From assembly GCF_000717185.1 (NCBI RefSeq), contig NZ_JNYE01000021.1, positions 13,771 through 77,770 on the forward strand: 64,000 bases of DNA. Direction: 5' to 3'. The notes beneath the pieces were generated by a model. It did no database searches, was not told where the DNA came from, and worked only from the letters and a program-made list of their open reading frames with translations. Positions 42,772-52,315 of the stretch are shown here, in pieces. The stretch is from Kitasatospora phosalacinea. GTDB lineage: Bacteria; Actinomycetota; Actinomycetes; Streptomycetales; Streptomycetaceae. Within the stretch, counting starts at the first letter, position 1. The number at the start of each line of letters is the position of its first letter. A program made the translations under genes and the position numbers.

Positions 42772-42780
42772 TGTGGACAA
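42772..42780 (-). promoter_or_regulatory. Isolated perfect DnaA box
   Basis: TTGTCCACA on the minus strand, within a CGTTT...AAACG inverted frame (42767-42783). It lies between the divergently spaced cupin start and the isomerase stop. Its function is unknown. Confidence 0.45.
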
Positions 42781-42788
42781 ACGGCCCC

Positions 42789-43715
42789 TCAGGATCCCGG
42801 CCTGGCCGTCGCCAGGTGCAGCCTGGTGAACGCCAGCGCCTCCGCCAGGTCCGCCTCCCGCTCCGCCGGGCCGCCCGACTTGCGGGTGTTCACCTCCAGC
42901 ACCACGTGCCCGTCGAACCCCGTCCGCGCCAGCCGCTCCAGCAGCTCCGCGCACGGCTGCTTGCCCCGCCCCGGGATCAGGTGCTCGTCCTTCCCCGACC
43001 CCGACCCGTCCGCCAGGTGCACGTGCGCCAGCCGGTCGCCCATCCGCCCCACCAGTTCGAGCGCGTCCGTCCGGGAGGTCGCCGCGTGCGACAGGTCGAC
43101 GGTGAAGTGCCGGTACGCCTCGTCCGTCACGTCCCAGCCCGGCGCGTACGCCAGCACCTCGCGGTCCCGGTAGCGCCACGGGTACATGTTCTCCACCGCG
43201 AACCGGACGTCCGTCTCCCCCGCCATCCGGTCGATGCCCGCCACGAACTCCTTGGCGTACTGCCGCTGCCACCGGAACGGCGGGTGCACCACCACCGCGT
43301 CCGCCCCCAGCCGCTCCGCCGCCCGCCGGGCCCGCACCAGCTTCGTCCACGGGTCCGTCGTCCAGACCCGCTGGGTGATCAGCAGGCACGGCGCGTGCAC
43401 CGCCAGGACCGGCACCCCGTACCGGTCCGAGAGCCGCCGCAGCGCCTCCACGTCCTGGCTCACCGGGTCGTTCCAGACCATCACCTCGACGCCGTCGTAC
43501 CCCAGCCGGGCCGCCAGCTCGAACGCCGTCTCCGTCGTCGACGGGTACACCGACGCCGTCGACAGCGCGACCTTCGTCCCCGGCACGTGCAGCCCCGGGT
43601 GCGGCGGCGGCCACCCCGGCCGCTCCAACTTCCGCCGCGCCGCCCTGGCGGCCCGCGCCGCCTTCAACGGCAGGGGGCCGCGCCTCGACCGCCGCTCGTC
43701 CGCCGAATCCGCCAC
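42789..43715 (-). CDS. Sugar phosphate isomerase/epimerase (AP endonuclease family 2 fold)
   Basis: A 308-residue TIM-barrel protein of the xylose-isomerase-like superfamily. The conserved parts include [86 protein letters not shown] and [21 protein letters not shown], which contain the usual Glu/Asp/His metal ligands. The first 60 residues add a basic leader ([11 protein letters not shown]). ATG 43715. The substrate is unknown; relatives act on myo-inositol products or sugars. It is preceded by the repeat array. Confidence 0.9.
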   Translation of the reverse strand: MADSADERRSRRGPLPLKAARAARAARRKLERPGWPPPHPGLHVPGTKVALSTASVYPSTTETAFELAARLGYDGVEVMVWNDPVSQDVEALRRLSDRYGVPVLAVHAPCLLITQRVWTTDPWTKLVRARRAAERLGADAVVVHPPFRWQRQYAKEFVAGIDRMAGETDVRFAVENMYPWRYRDREVLAYAPGWDVTDEAYRHFTVDLSHAATSRTDALELVGRMGDRLAHVHLADGSGSGKDEHLIPGRGKQPCAELLERLARTGFDGHVVLEVNTRKSGGPAEREADLAEALAFTRLHLATARPGS

Positions 43716-43760
43716 GCCAACCAGACTAGGTCACGCCCGCAAAACCAAGAACGCGAAGAA

Positions 43761-44125
43761 CGGCTGCGCCGAGCCCCGCGAAGTACGGCTGCGCCGAGCC
43801 CCGCGAAGCCGGGGGCGCGAAGACCGGCTGCGCCGAGCCCCGCGAAGCCAGGGGCGCGAGGAACTGCGCGGCCAACCGAGCACGCACAGCCGGATCGCGA
43901 CGTGGGCAATGGCTTGCACTATCCCCCGACCTTGCTGGCGTTCACGTGGTCGGGCGCGCAGTTCCTCGCGCCCCTGGCTTCGCGTGGGTGGGCGCAGCCG
44001 TTCTCCTCGCGCCCCCGGCTTCGCGTCGGTGGGCGCAGCAGTTCTCCCCGCACCCCCGGCTTCGCGTCGGTGGGCGCAGCAGTTCTCCCCGCGCCCCCGG
44101 CTTCGCGTCGGTGGGGGCGTGTCGC
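43761..44125. repeat. Inverted 41-bp tandem repeat array
   Basis: The 415 bp between the isomerase and Ppx genes hold no gene. Right half: a motif beginning GGCTTCGCG recurs at 43976, 44017, 44058 and 44099, an exact period of 41 bp. Left half: a 23-bp unit beginning CGGCTGCGCCGAGC appears at 43761, 43786 and 43825. The two halves face each other: 43841-43870 is the exact 30-bp inverted copy of 43955-43984, around an 84-bp centre. A 26-bp stretch (44033-44058) also occurs in the rsbN terminator. Confidence 0.85.
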
Positions 44126-44130
44126 AGGCG

Positions 44131-45084
44131 CTATGCCTCGATGGCGGTTCGGCTCTCGTGGCCGTCCATCGTGTCCAGCCGTCGCAGGATGATCCCCTCG
44201 CGCAGCGCCCACGGGCAGATGTCGAGTTCCTCCAGGCCGAAGAGGTCCATCGCCGCGTCGGCGACCAGTGCGCCGGCCAGCAGTTGGCGGGCGCGGCCCG
44301 GGGAGACGCCGGGGATCTGGGCGCGTTCGCCCGGTGTCATCGCGGCGAGGCGGGGCAGCCACGCGGAGAGGCCGGCCCGGGTGAGCCTGCGGGGGACGCG
44401 GACGCCCGCGCCCTCGGGGGCGGCGCCGGTCATCCGGGCGAGCTGCTTGAAGGTCTTGGAGGTGGCCACCGCGTGGTCGGGCGGTCCGAGGCGGGTGAGG
44501 TCGCCGACCGTCCCGGCGATCTCGGCGCGGATGTGCCGCCGCAGTTCGCGCAGGTCGCCGGGGTCGGCGACCTCGCCGGGGAGGCGGGAGGTGAGGCGTC
44601 CGGCGCCGAGCGGGAGGGAGGTGGCGACGTCGGGCTGCTCGTCGATGCCGCAGGCGACCTCCAGCGAGCCGCCGCCGATGTCGAGGTTGAGCAGGCGGCC
44701 GGAGGACCAGCCGAACCAGCGGCGGACGGCGAGGAAGGTGAGCCGTGCCTCGTCCTGCCCGGACAGGACGGTGAGCGCGACGCCGGTCTCGTCCGCGACC
44801 CGGCGCAGCACCTCCTCGCCGTTGGCGGCCTCCCGGACCGCGGAGGTCGCGAACGGCAGCAGGTCGACGACGCCCTTGTCCTCGGCGACCCGGAGCGAGG
44901 AGGCGACCATCGAGACCAGGCGTTCGACACCGGCCTCGCTGATCGCCCCGTTCTCCTCCAGCAGCTCGGCGAGGCGCAGTTCGGCCTTGTGGGAGTAGGC
45001 GGGCAGCGGGGCCGCGCCGGGGTGGGCGTCCACCACGAGGAAGTGGACGGTGTTGGAGCCTACGTCGAGCACACCGAGTCGCAT
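44131..45084 (-). CDS. Ppx/GppA-family phosphatase (exopolyphosphatase type)
   Basis: A 317-residue ASKHA-fold phosphatase. The phosphate-1 loop reads [18 protein letters not shown] at the N-terminus, and phosphate-2 [19 protein letters not shown] at mid-length. Family members hydrolyse polyphosphate or pppGpp; the missing C-terminal HD domain points to the short Ppx1/Ppx2 type of actinobacteria. Start ATG 45084 is at the standard position (MRLGVLDVG). The gene ends about 90 bases before the repeat array and begins 50 bases after the immunity gene stop. Confidence 0.93.
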   Translation of the reverse strand: MRLGVLDVGSNTVHFLVVDAHPGAAPLPAYSHKAELRLAELLEENGAISEAGVERLVSMVASSLRVAEDKGVVDLLPFATSAVREAANGEEVLRRVADETGVALTVLSGQDEARLTFLAVRRWFGWSSGRLLNLDIGGGSLEVACGIDEQPDVATSLPLGAGRLTSRLPGEVADPGDLRELRRHIRAEIAGTVGDLTRLGPPDHAVATSKTFKQLARMTGAAPEGAGVRVPRRLTRAGLSAWLPRLAAMTPGERAQIPGVSPGRARQLLAGALVADAAMDLFGLEELDICPWALREGIILRRLDTMDGHESRTAIEA

Positions 45085-45133
45085 GACCGTCCAACCTAGC
45101 CCAACGCGGTGACCGCCAGGGAGGCGGACCGCG

Positions 45134-46411
45134 TCACAGCATCCCGTCCCAGAGCTGCTCGACGACGACCGCCCACCAGTTCTCCGGGTCGCGCAGGGCG
45201 GTCCGGTCGAGCGCGGCCAGCGCCCACTGGAACTCGGCGACGGCGGGCCCGGCCTGCTCGGGGGGGAGGTCGAGCAGGCGGGGGCGGCGTTCGGCGAGCA
45301 GGGCCAGGCAGCGGGTGAAGGCGGTGAGGTCGGTGTTGCAGTAGCGGGCCTCGCAGGTGTCGGGGTCGACGGCGCGGACCCTGCCCTGGGCGGTGTCGAC
45401 GGTCAGCAGCGCCCAGCCGTCGGTGCCGACCAGGCGCTGGCCGAGCAGGGCGGTGCGGGCGGCGGCGGTGGCGCGGCGGCCCCGGCCGAGGGCGCCGAGG
45501 TGCTCGGCGAGGTCGGGCAGCGGCGGGGCGGCCTGTTCGGCGATGCCGTCGGCCTCGGGCAGGTGGAGGGTGAAGAAGCCGGGCACCTCGCGGGGCAGTC
45601 CGGTGCGCTGCAGCGGGCGGGCCGCGGTCTCCGGCAGGTCGGCGGCGAGCGTCTCGGCCTGCTCGAAGCGGCGCACCCCGTCCTCGCCGAACAGCGCGGC
45701 CAGCCGCTTGCCGAGGCCGGTCTCGTCCTCGGGCTGGGCGGGCGGCACGGCGGGCGGGAACGGCACCCGGTTGTAGCCGCTGCGGGTGCGGGCCACCAGG
45801 GCCCGCACGGCGGCCGCCCGGTGGTCGTGGCGCGGCCCGTACGGCTGCTCGAACTCCAGCCGTACGCCGGGCAGTCGGTCGGCGACGGCCTGTTCGGAGT
45901 AGCTGCCGGGGAGCATCGACAGCCGCAGGTCGGTGCGCAGCGCGACCAGGTCCTCGTCCGGGACGCCCTGCGCGGCGAGCTGCTCCCGGGCCCGCAGGGC
46001 CGGGTGCGGGCGGCCGTGCGCGGAGCGGACGGTGAGGGACTGCAGTTCGCCCTTGTCGTCCCGGTAGCTGAGGGTGGCCCGGGTGCCGGGGCCGGTGACC
46101 GGGGGCAGCGCCGGGTTGTGGCTGCCCGCGCCGAGGCGGTCGCGGTGCAGCTGCTCGACCACCGGCACCGGGACGGACGGGTAGACGACGAGCTCGCCGG
46201 TGACCCGGTCGACCACGGCGCAGGCCGCGCCGATCTCCTCGGGGGCCCGGCGGGCACCGGTGAGCGGATCGGTGAGGACGGGCGCGGGCTCCGGCCAGAG
46301 CACCCAGCCCAGGTCGAACTCGTGGCACCTGACAGGCCGCGCCCCCTCCTGCGGGAGGTCGCCGTTGACCCAGCGGTGGGCGGTGGCGAGGGCCTGTTCG
46401 CGGGTGATCAT
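45134..46411 (-). CDS. Two-module immunity protein (YrhB/Imm35-like plus SUKH-4-like)
   Basis: A 425-residue protein. The N-terminal 90 residues ([52 protein letters not shown]) match the YrhB/Imm35 immunity fold. The C-terminal third ([40 protein letters not shown]) looks like SUKH-4. Both are immunity families to polymorphic toxins. ATG 46411 overlaps the stop of the toxin gene by four bases, so toxin and antitoxin are translated in tandem. A middle segment ([20 protein letters not shown]) and a Phe-rich helical part link the modules. Its role in neutralising the upstream toxin is inferred from order and fold. Confidence 0.82.
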   Translation of the reverse strand: MITREQALATAHRWVNGDLPQEGARPVRCHEFDLGWVLWPEPAPVLTDPLTGARRAPEEIGAACAVVDRVTGELVVYPSVPVPVVEQLHRDRLGAGSHNPALPPVTGPGTRATLSYRDDKGELQSLTVRSAHGRPHPALRAREQLAAQGVPDEDLVALRTDLRLSMLPGSYSEQAVADRLPGVRLEFEQPYGPRHDHRAAAVRALVARTRSGYNRVPFPPAVPPAQPEDETGLGKRLAALFGEDGVRRFEQAETLAADLPETAARPLQRTGLPREVPGFFTLHLPEADGIAEQAAPPLPDLAEHLGALGRGRRATAAARTALLGQRLVGTDGWALLTVDTAQGRVRAVDPDTCEARYCNTDLTAFTRCLALLAERRPRLLDLPPEQAGPAVAEFQWALAALDRTALRDPENWWAVVVEQLWDGML

Positions 46412-49400
46412 CGGTTGGTGCTCCCGGTGGTGGTGCGGTGGATGGTGAGCCGGGAACGCGGCGGTGCGGGCGCGGCAGCGGCAGCGGGAGCCGGGGCGTC
46501 GGCGGACTCGGACGCCCCGGACGCCTCCGCGGCCGCGCCGACCAGGACGGGCTCGGGCTCCGGCTCGGGCGCGCGGTCCGGGACGGCGACGGTGGCGGGC
46601 AGCGGCGCGGCCAGGTCGATCGGCCGGTCCGCGGCGTCCACCGCGACCGCCCACAGGCCGTGGTCGGCCGGGTAGAGCGGGGTGGGGGCGGCGTAGCCGG
46701 TCTGGTGGTCCAGGTAGCTGAGCACGCCCTTGTGGTTGACCGCGTTCCAGGTGTGCGAGCGGCCGAAGGCGTCGACGGTGAGCAGCACCGCGCGGGTTCC
46801 GGTGCCGTGGGCGAGCAGGGCCTGGCCGAGCCTGCCGTGGGCGTCGGGACCGTCGCCGAGGTCGAGGAAGCGGGTGCCGAGTTCGAGTTCGGCGCGGTCG
46901 CGGCCGCCGCGCTCGCCGGCCGGGCCGTCGGGCAGCCGGGGCGCGGCGCAGGTCGGCACGCCGCCGAGGGTGTCCACGGCGGACAGCGACACGTCCACGC
47001 AGTTGTTGGCGCGTCCGGCCTCGGCGTGGCCGCCGCCGTTGAGCACCTCGATCCACTCGCCGACCATCGGGTCCGGCGCGGGCACCGGGGTGCGGCGCAC
47101 CGCCTCGGCCTGGTGCGCCGGGTCGACCGGGCCGAGCCCGCCGGGCAGGCCGTACGGGCGGCCGTCGGCGAGGGTCCGCTCGCGCTCCCCCTCCGGCAGC
47201 GGGCCGAGGGCGCCGCGGCGGCGGCCGTTGGCGATCACCAGCCAGGCCGCGGACGCCTGCCCGGGGTTGACCGGAAGGCCCTGCTCGTCGGTCGCCGACT
47301 GGCGCCGGACGTCCACCGGCGGCTCGTAGCCGCGCACCGGACCGCCGGGCGCGTGCTGGCCGATGCCGCCGCCGCCCACCGGGCCCACCGGGCCGGTCGC
47401 CACCGGACGGCCGCCGGCCGGGTGCTGGCCGACGCCGACCACCGCGGCCGCGCCGCCGGAGGCACCGGACGCACCGGGGGCACCCACGGCGCCGCCCGCC
47501 GCGCCCGCCACCGGGCCGGTCACCGGGCCGCCGGCCGCGCCCGGGGCACCGGGAGCGCCCGGCGCACCGGCCGCCGCGCCGGGGGCCGCCCCGACCGCGC
47601 CGCCCACCGGGCCCGCACCGGCCACCGGGGCGCCCGCCACCGGGCCCGCGGTCGGCACGCCGCCGCCGACCGGGGCGGCCGAACCGCCGCCGACCGGGCC
47701 GAGCTGGAACGAGGAGCCGTTCGACGCGGCCGAACCGCCGAACGAGGACCCCGGGTCCGCCGCGTGGTGGCCACCGCCACCGCCGCCACCGATCCCGCCG
47801 CCACCGCCGCCGCCACCGCCGGACGACCAGATGCCGCCGCTCGCCACCGGCGGGGCGCTCGGCGCGGGCGGCGCCGCCACCGAGTCGACGTGCACCGAGA
47901 TCGGCCCGCGCACCGGCGGGACGTAGTCGCCGCCGGAGCCGCCGCCGTAGGAGCCGCCGGAGGACGGGGCGGAGTACGCGGCCGCGGTCGAGCCGCCGTA
48001 CGAACCGCCGTACGAACCGCCGTGCGAGCCGCCGGAGTTGTTCGGGTAACTGCCACCGCCGCCGGTGCGGTGCACGACACTGTCGGCCGGTCCGGACTGC
48101 GGCACGGAGCCGGGGCCGGGGCTGCCCGTCGCGGTCTGCACCGCACCGGCCACCTGGGAGCCGGCGTCGGCGACCACCTGCTGGACGCCCTCCACCAGGC
48201 CGCCGTGGCCGCCGCCCGGCCCGCCGTGGCCGCCGTGGCCGCCCTGCGCCCCGAAGGGCCCGCCGCCCTGTTGCTGCCCGTCCGGGACGGTGACCGGCTT
48301 CCCGTCGGCGCCGAGCAGGTCGACCGGACGGCCGTCCGCGCCGAACTGCACGATCTGCCCGTCGGGCCCGGTGGCCCGGCCGGAGGCGTCGACGGTCAGC
48401 GGGTGGCCGTCGGTGCCCGCCAGCAGGTGGCCCTTCTGGTCGGTGACCAGGCCGGATACCTGGGTGCCGTCGGCGGCGACCATCACCGGGTGGCCGTCGT
48501 CGCCGAGTTCGAGCTTGCCGTTGTGGCCGAGCGCGAGCGTGAGGCCGGTGCCGACCAGGGCGCCGGTCAGGCCGACCAGCAGCGGCTTGCCGTTGGCGCC
48601 GAGCAGCGGCTTGCCGTCCTCGTCCATCGCCACGCCGGTGACCGGCTGGCCGTCGGGGCCGACCAACTGCTGCTGGCCGTCCGGGCCCTGGGTGACGGTC
48701 AGGCCCTCGACGCCCTTGACCCGCTGCCCGTCCTCGCCGACCAGCACCGGGTTGCCGTGCCGGTCGGTGCGCACCGTGCCGTCGGCCTTCAGCTCGGCGT
48801 GCAGGCCGGCGACGCTCGCCACCTCCACCGAGCGGGCCACTCCGGCCTTCGCCAGCGCCCCGGTGACCTGCCCGGAGCGGGCCGCCATCGAGGACTCCCG
48901 CTGCTCGCCGTGCAGGCCCCGGCCGTCGGCCTGGGCGATCCGCTCCAGGGCGACCAGCGGCGGCTCCTTCGCCAGCGACTTCGCGGCCTCGCCCATGTCC
49001 CGGCCGAGCTGCTCCAGCAGCTGGCCGATCTTCACCTTGGCGTGCTCGACCGCGGCCAACTCCTCGGCCTCGGCGGCGACCTCCTTCACCGCGCCGACGG
49101 CCGCACCGACCGCGCCGGTCACCAGCCCGCCCAGCCCGGTGGTCATCTCCTTGCCGGCCGAGGCGATGTCGGCCTTGGCCTTCGCCTCGGCCGCGTCCGC
49201 GGCCCGGATCTTCTCGGTCAGCTCGGTGAGGACCGCGATGACCTCGGCCTTGGCCTGGTCGGCGGCCCCGGCCGCCTTGTCCAGTGCGGCGGCGACCAGG
49301 GTCGCGGCCGCCGAGGCGTCGTCCAGCTGGCCGCGGCCGCCGCCGCTGAACTGCCGCCAGTGGTCGGCGAACGCCTCCACCGCGCGGCCCTTGTTCTCCC

Positions 49401-49572
49401 CCGAGACCCGCTGCGCGGAGGCCGCGCCCCGGGTCACCAGGGCGTCCGCCTCCGACCCGAACTCGCGCCACAGGCCCGCCGCCCGGCGCAGCCCGTCCTC
49501 GTCCGCCTGCGGCCACGCGTGGCCGGTCCGCGCCAGCGCGGGGGCGAGTTCCTCCGGCAGGTTCCTGGACAC
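46408..49572 (-). CDS. Large polymorphic toxin with papain-fold (glutamine deamidase-type) C-terminus
   Basis: A 1054-residue secreted-toxin candidate. Residues 1-190 are helical and resemble the WXG100/CpnT-like N-terminal module (WPQADEDGLRRAAGLWREF), suggesting type VII export. Residues about 250-430 hold some ten DG-type repeats (GPDGQPVTGVAMDEDGKPLL). Residues 430-790 are Gly/Ser/Pro/Ala-rich linker. The last 230 residues carry a Tox-PL-like papain fold: Cys858 in NNCVDVSLSAVDTLGG, His940 in GRSHTWNAVNHKG and Asp955 in YLDHQTG. Such domains deamidate glutamine or act as proteases. GTG 49572 has GGGGGAG upstream. The immunity gene overlaps the stop. Confidence 0.86.
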   Translation of the reverse strand: MSRNLPEELAPALARTGHAWPQADEDGLRRAAGLWREFGSEADALVTRGAASAQRVSGENKGRAVEAFADHWRQFSGGGRGQLDDASAAATLVAAALDKAAGAADQAKAEVIAVLTELTEKIRAADAAEAKAKADIASAGKEMTTGLGGLVTGAVGAAVGAVKEVAAEAEELAAVEHAKVKIGQLLEQLGRDMGEAAKSLAKEPPLVALERIAQADGRGLHGEQRESSMAARSGQVTGALAKAGVARSVEVASVAGLHAELKADGTVRTDRHGNPVLVGEDGQRVKGVEGLTVTQGPDGQQQLVGPDGQPVTGVAMDEDGKPLLGANGKPLLVGLTGALVGTGLTLALGHNGKLELGDDGHPVMVAADGTQVSGLVTDQKGHLLAGTDGHPLTVDASGRATGPDGQIVQFGADGRPVDLLGADGKPVTVPDGQQQGGGPFGAQGGHGGHGGPGGGHGGLVEGVQQVVADAGSQVAGAVQTATGSPGPGSVPQSGPADSVVHRTGGGGSYPNNSGGSHGGSYGGSYGGSTAAAYSAPSSGGSYGGGSGGDYVPPVRGPISVHVDSVAAPPAPSAPPVASGGIWSSGGGGGGGGGIGGGGGGGHHAADPGSSFGGSAASNGSSFQLGPVGGGSAAPVGGGVPTAGPVAGAPVAGAGPVGGAVGAAPGAAAGAPGAPGAPGAAGGPVTGPVAGAAGGAVGAPGASGASGGAAAVVGVGQHPAGGRPVATGPVGPVGGGGIGQHAPGGPVRGYEPPVDVRRQSATDEQGLPVNPGQASAAWLVIANGRRRGALGPLPEGERERTLADGRPYGLPGGLGPVDPAHQAEAVRRTPVPAPDPMVGEWIEVLNGGGHAEAGRANNCVDVSLSAVDTLGGVPTCAAPRLPDGPAGERGGRDRAELELGTRFLDLGDGPDAHGRLGQALLAHGTGTRAVLLTVDAFGRSHTWNAVNHKGVLSYLDHQTGYAAPTPLYPADHGLWAVAVDAADRPIDLAAPLPATVAVPDRAPEPEPEPVLVGAAAEASGASESADAPAPAAAAAPAPPRSRLTIHRTTTGSTNR

Positions 49573-49637
49573 GTGCTCCCCCTTCGGGTGGTGCGGCTCG
49601 GCGCGCGCAGCGGCCCGCCGCCTGGTCTGACTCCGGT

Positions 49638-49982
49638 TCAGGCCCGGCCGGTTGCGGTCGGGTGGTTCAGCGAGGGCGCGGTGAAGTCCGCGCTGATGTC
49701 CTGATCGGTGCGCTCGCTGTTGTCCGCCATCGTGTGCAGCCCCCGGCCGATCCGGCCCAGCCGCTCCGACAGCCCCTGCAACCCGGCCAGCGCACCCTCC
49801 CGGGCCTCGCCGTACGCGGTGCCGAAGGGCGCACCGGGCTCGTCCGAGCCCCATGGCGCGCCCAGCGCCGCCAGCCCGCTCTCCAGCTGCTGTGCCGCCT
49901 TACCGAACTCGTCCGAGATCTTCTCGAACTCCCGTCCCTCGCCGTGGAGTTCCCACGACCGGATGACGACCTCGTCGCCCAT
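49638..49982 (-). CDS. WXG100-like protein
   Basis: A 114-residue, helical protein of ESX type. A first helix ([20 protein letters not shown]) is followed by a loop [14 protein letters not shown] holding the W-x-x/W-G-like turn, then a second helix ([20 protein letters not shown]). It is the small partner or chaperone of the downstream toxin, which shares the locus and strand. ATG 49982 has GGGGGAG six bases upstream. Secretion by a type VII apparatus is inferred; no ESX core genes are in the window. Confidence 0.85.
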   Translation of the reverse strand: MGDEVVIRSWELHGEGREFEKISDEFGKAAQQLESGLAALGAPWGSDEPGAPFGTAYGEAREGALAGLQGLSERLGRIGRGLHTMADNSERTDQDISADFTAPSLNHPTATGRA

Positions 49983-50203
49983 CTGCACTCCCCCGTGCAA
50001 GGGCGCTCGCGCGCCCGACCTACCGGCTGGGCCATCCTAGGACCACTCCCGGTCACCGCCGACCGGCCTGCGGCCCTTTTCACAGCGGCTTCACCTTCGC
50101 CACCCGCCCGAACCGGGCGCAACCGGCACCGAACGGCACGAACCACCGGCAAAGCCGCGCCGTCGCTCCCCGCCCCGCCCCGGCCAGGCCATACCCTTAC
50201 CGG

Positions 50204-51085
50204 GTGGCACCAGCTGACAGCACCAAGAGCAAGAAGACCGAGAAGCCCGCCAAGGCCTCCAAGACCGCCAAGGCCGCCAAGTCCCCCAAGCCCGAGCGCC
50301 CCGTCGTCGACCTGGCGATGCCCAGCGTCCGCGAGGTCTCCCTCGACTTCCCGCGCGCCTGGGTCGAGTTCACCGACCCCGACGACGAGGACCAGGTGTT
50401 CCGCTGCGACCTCACCTGGCTCACCTCCCGCTGGGGCTGCATCTTCGGCAAGGGCTGCCACGGCATCCAGCCCGGCCGCGGCGCCTCCGACGGCTGCTGC
50501 ACCCTCGGCGCCCACTACTCCGACGACGAGGACGAGCAGCGCGTCGCCGGGCACGCCGCCCGGCTCACCCCCGACATCTGGGAGCACCACGCCGAGGGCA
50601 CCGACGCCAAGGGCCGGATCCGCCGCGACGGCGGCATCACCATGTTCGACGAGGACGGCGACCGGCAGACCCGCCGGGTGGGCGGCGCCTGCCTGTTCCT
50701 GAACAGCCCCGGCTTCCCCGGCGGCGCGGGCTGCGCCCTGCACGTCCTCGCCCTGCGCGAGGGCCTGGAGCCGCTGGAGACCAAGCCCGACGTCTGCTGG
50801 CAGCTGCCGGTCCGCCGCACCTACGACTGGATCGACCGCCCCGACGACACCCGCTACCTCCAGGTCTCCATCGGCGAGTACGACCGCCGCGGCTGGGGCC
50901 CCGGCGGCCACGACCTGCACTGGTGGTGCACCGGCTCCCCCGAGGCGCACCACGCCCCCGACCCGGTGTACGTCTCCTACCGCCCCGAGCTGACCGAGCT
51001 GATGGGCCCCGCCGCCTACGAGCAGCTCGTCGCCCTCTGCAAGGCCCACGACACCCGCCTGGCCCCGCACCCGGCGGACCAGTAG
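50204..51085 (+). CDS. Conserved cysteine-rich protein (DUF3109-like)
   Basis: A 293-residue protein. The N-terminal 35 residues are a Lys/Ala/Pro-rich low-complexity tail, followed by a domain with cysteines in [46 protein letters not shown] and [10 protein letters not shown]. The pattern resembles Cys-rich proteins of the YkgJ/DUF3109 type, which bind metal. GTG 50204 is likely leaderless: TACCCT (50192-50197) ends six bases earlier. The gene is stand-alone and convergent with nuoD2. Confidence 0.82.
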   Translation: MAPADSTKSKKTEKPAKASKTAKAAKSPKPERPVVDLAMPSVREVSLDFPRAWVEFTDPDDEDQVFRCDLTWLTSRWGCIFGKGCHGIQPGRGASDGCCTLGAHYSDDEDEQRVAGHAARLTPDIWEHHAEGTDAKGRIRRDGGITMFDEDGDRQTRRVGGACLFLNSPGFPGGAGCALHVLALREGLEPLETKPDVCWQLPVRRTYDWIDRPDDTRYLQVSIGEYDRRGWGPGGHDLHWWCTGSPEAHHAPDPVYVSYRPELTELMGPAAYEQLVALCKAHDTRLAPHPADQ

Positions 51086-51090
51086 CGCCC

Positions 51091-51119
51091 GGTGGCGGGC
51101 CCGGCCGGGGCCCGCCACC
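51091..51119. terminator. 12-bp perfect terminator between convergent genes
   Basis: GGTGGCGGGCCC (51091-51102) and its exact complement (51108-51119) with a 5-nt loop. It can serve both the DUF3109-like gene and nuoD2. Confidence 0.8.
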
Positions 51120-51148
51120 TGTCGATCACTTGTCGATCACTTGTCGAT
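51120..51148. repeat. 11-bp tandem repeat at the nuoD2 stop codon
   Basis: TGTCGATCACT is repeated 2.6 times (51120, 51131, 51142). It duplicates the final Ile-Asp-Lys-stop codons of nuoD2 into the 3' untranslated region. Confidence 0.6.
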
Positions 51149-52300
51149 GTCGCCGACCACGAAGAACATCGACCCCAGGATCGCCACCATGTCCGCGACC
51201 AGCGTCCCCGGCAGCAGCTCGGTCAGCGCCTGGACGTTGTTGAAGGACGCCGAGCGCAGCTTGAGCCGCCACGGCGTCTTCTCGCCGCGCGAGACCAGGT
51301 AGTACCCGTTCAGGCCGAGCGGGTTCTCGGTCCAGGCGTACGTCTCGCCCTCCGGGGCCTTGAGCACCTTGGGCAGCCGCTGGTTGACCGGCCCGGCGGG
51401 CAGCTCGGCCAGCCGGTCCAGGCAGGCGTCGGCGAGGTCGAGGGCGTTGGCGGTCTGCTCCAGCAGGCACTCGAACCGGGCCAGGCAGTCGCCCTCCTCC
51501 CGGACGGCCACCTTCAGGACGTCCTGCAGCTGCCCGTACGCGAGGTAGGGCTCGTCGCGGCGCAGGTCGAAGTCGACGCCGCTGGCCCGGGCGATCGGCC
51601 CGCTGACGCCGTACGCGTGGACGTGCTCGCGGGAGAGCACGCCGACGCCCGCGGTGCGGCCGCGGAAGATCTCGTTGCCGAGCACCAGGTCCTCGAAGAC
51701 CGGCAGCTGCCCGCGCACCACGCCGACCGCGCGGCGGACCCGGCCCAGCCAGCCGGCCGGCAGGTCCTCCTTGAGGCCGCCGACCCGGTTGAACATGTAG
51801 TGCATGCGGCCGCCGGAGGCCTCCTCCAGGACGTGCTGGAGCTCCTCGCGGCCGTTGAAGGAGTGGAAGATCGGCGTGATGCCGCCCAGTTCCAGCGGGT
51901 AGGAGCCGAGGAACATCAGGTGGTTGAGGACGCGGTTCAGCTCGGCCAGCAGCGTGCGCAGCCACACCGCCCGCTCGGGCACCTCCATGCCGAGCATCCG
52001 CTCGACGGCCAGCACCACGCCCAGCTCGTTGGCGAACGCGGACAGCCAGTCGTGCCGGTTGGCCAGCATGATGATCTGCCGGTAGTCGCGGGCCTCGAAG
52101 AGCTTCTCCGCGCCGCGGTGCATGTAGCCGATCACCGGCTCGGCGCTGGTGATCCGCTCGCCGTCGAGGACCAGCTTCAGGCGCAGCACGCCGTGCGTGG
52201 ACGGGTGCTGGGGGCCGATGTTGAGCACCATGTCGGTGCTGCCGCCGTCGCCGGGGAGCGTCTGCGCGCCCGGGCCGATGCCGACCGTGGTCTCCGTCAT
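51137..52300 (-). CDS. nuoD: NADH-quinone oxidoreductase subunit D (second copy, NuoD2)
   Basis: A 387-residue 49-kDa-type subunit of complex I. Key features are [20 protein letters not shown] near the N-terminus, the quinone-site [49 protein letters not shown] and the C-terminal [15 protein letters not shown]. It is a stand-alone copy with no other nuo genes in the window, so it corresponds to the orphan nuoD2 of streptomycetes. The Arg of the HRGAEKL motif (Arg62) matches the position methylated in mitochondrial NDUFS2. A MidA-type methyltransferase gene precedes it by 15 bases. Confidence 0.93.
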   Translation of the reverse strand: MTETTVGIGPGAQTLPGDGGSTDMVLNIGPQHPSTHGVLRLKLVLDGERITSAEPVIGYMHRGAEKLFEARDYRQIIMLANRHDWLSAFANELGVVLAVERMLGMEVPERAVWLRTLLAELNRVLNHLMFLGSYPLELGGITPIFHSFNGREELQHVLEEASGGRMHYMFNRVGGLKEDLPAGWLGRVRRAVGVVRGQLPVFEDLVLGNEIFRGRTAGVGVLSREHVHAYGVSGPIARASGVDFDLRRDEPYLAYGQLQDVLKVAVREEGDCLARFECLLEQTANALDLADACLDRLAELPAGPVNQRLPKVLKAPEGETYAWTENPLGLNGYYLVSRGEKTPWRLKLRSASFNNVQALTELLPGTLVADMVAILGSMFFVVGDIDK

Positions 52301-52315
52301 GGCCGTCGCCTCCTT

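Noticed and set aside
43761..44125. CRISPR array
   Set aside because: Period is 41 bp with no variable spacers of constant length, units are degenerate and inverted, and no cas gene is near.
45134..49516. A 1460-residue minus-strand frame joining toxin region and immunity gene
   Set aside because: Its N-terminal 1030 residues are an out-of-frame reading of the toxin. Only the last 425 residues (from ATG 46411) are real.
46438..49704. A 1088-residue plus-strand frame opposite the toxin gene
   Set aside because: It mirrors the toxin codons. The toxin strand has a ribosome site, ESX-like head and catalytic triad; this one has only Arg/Gly/Ala-rich sequence.
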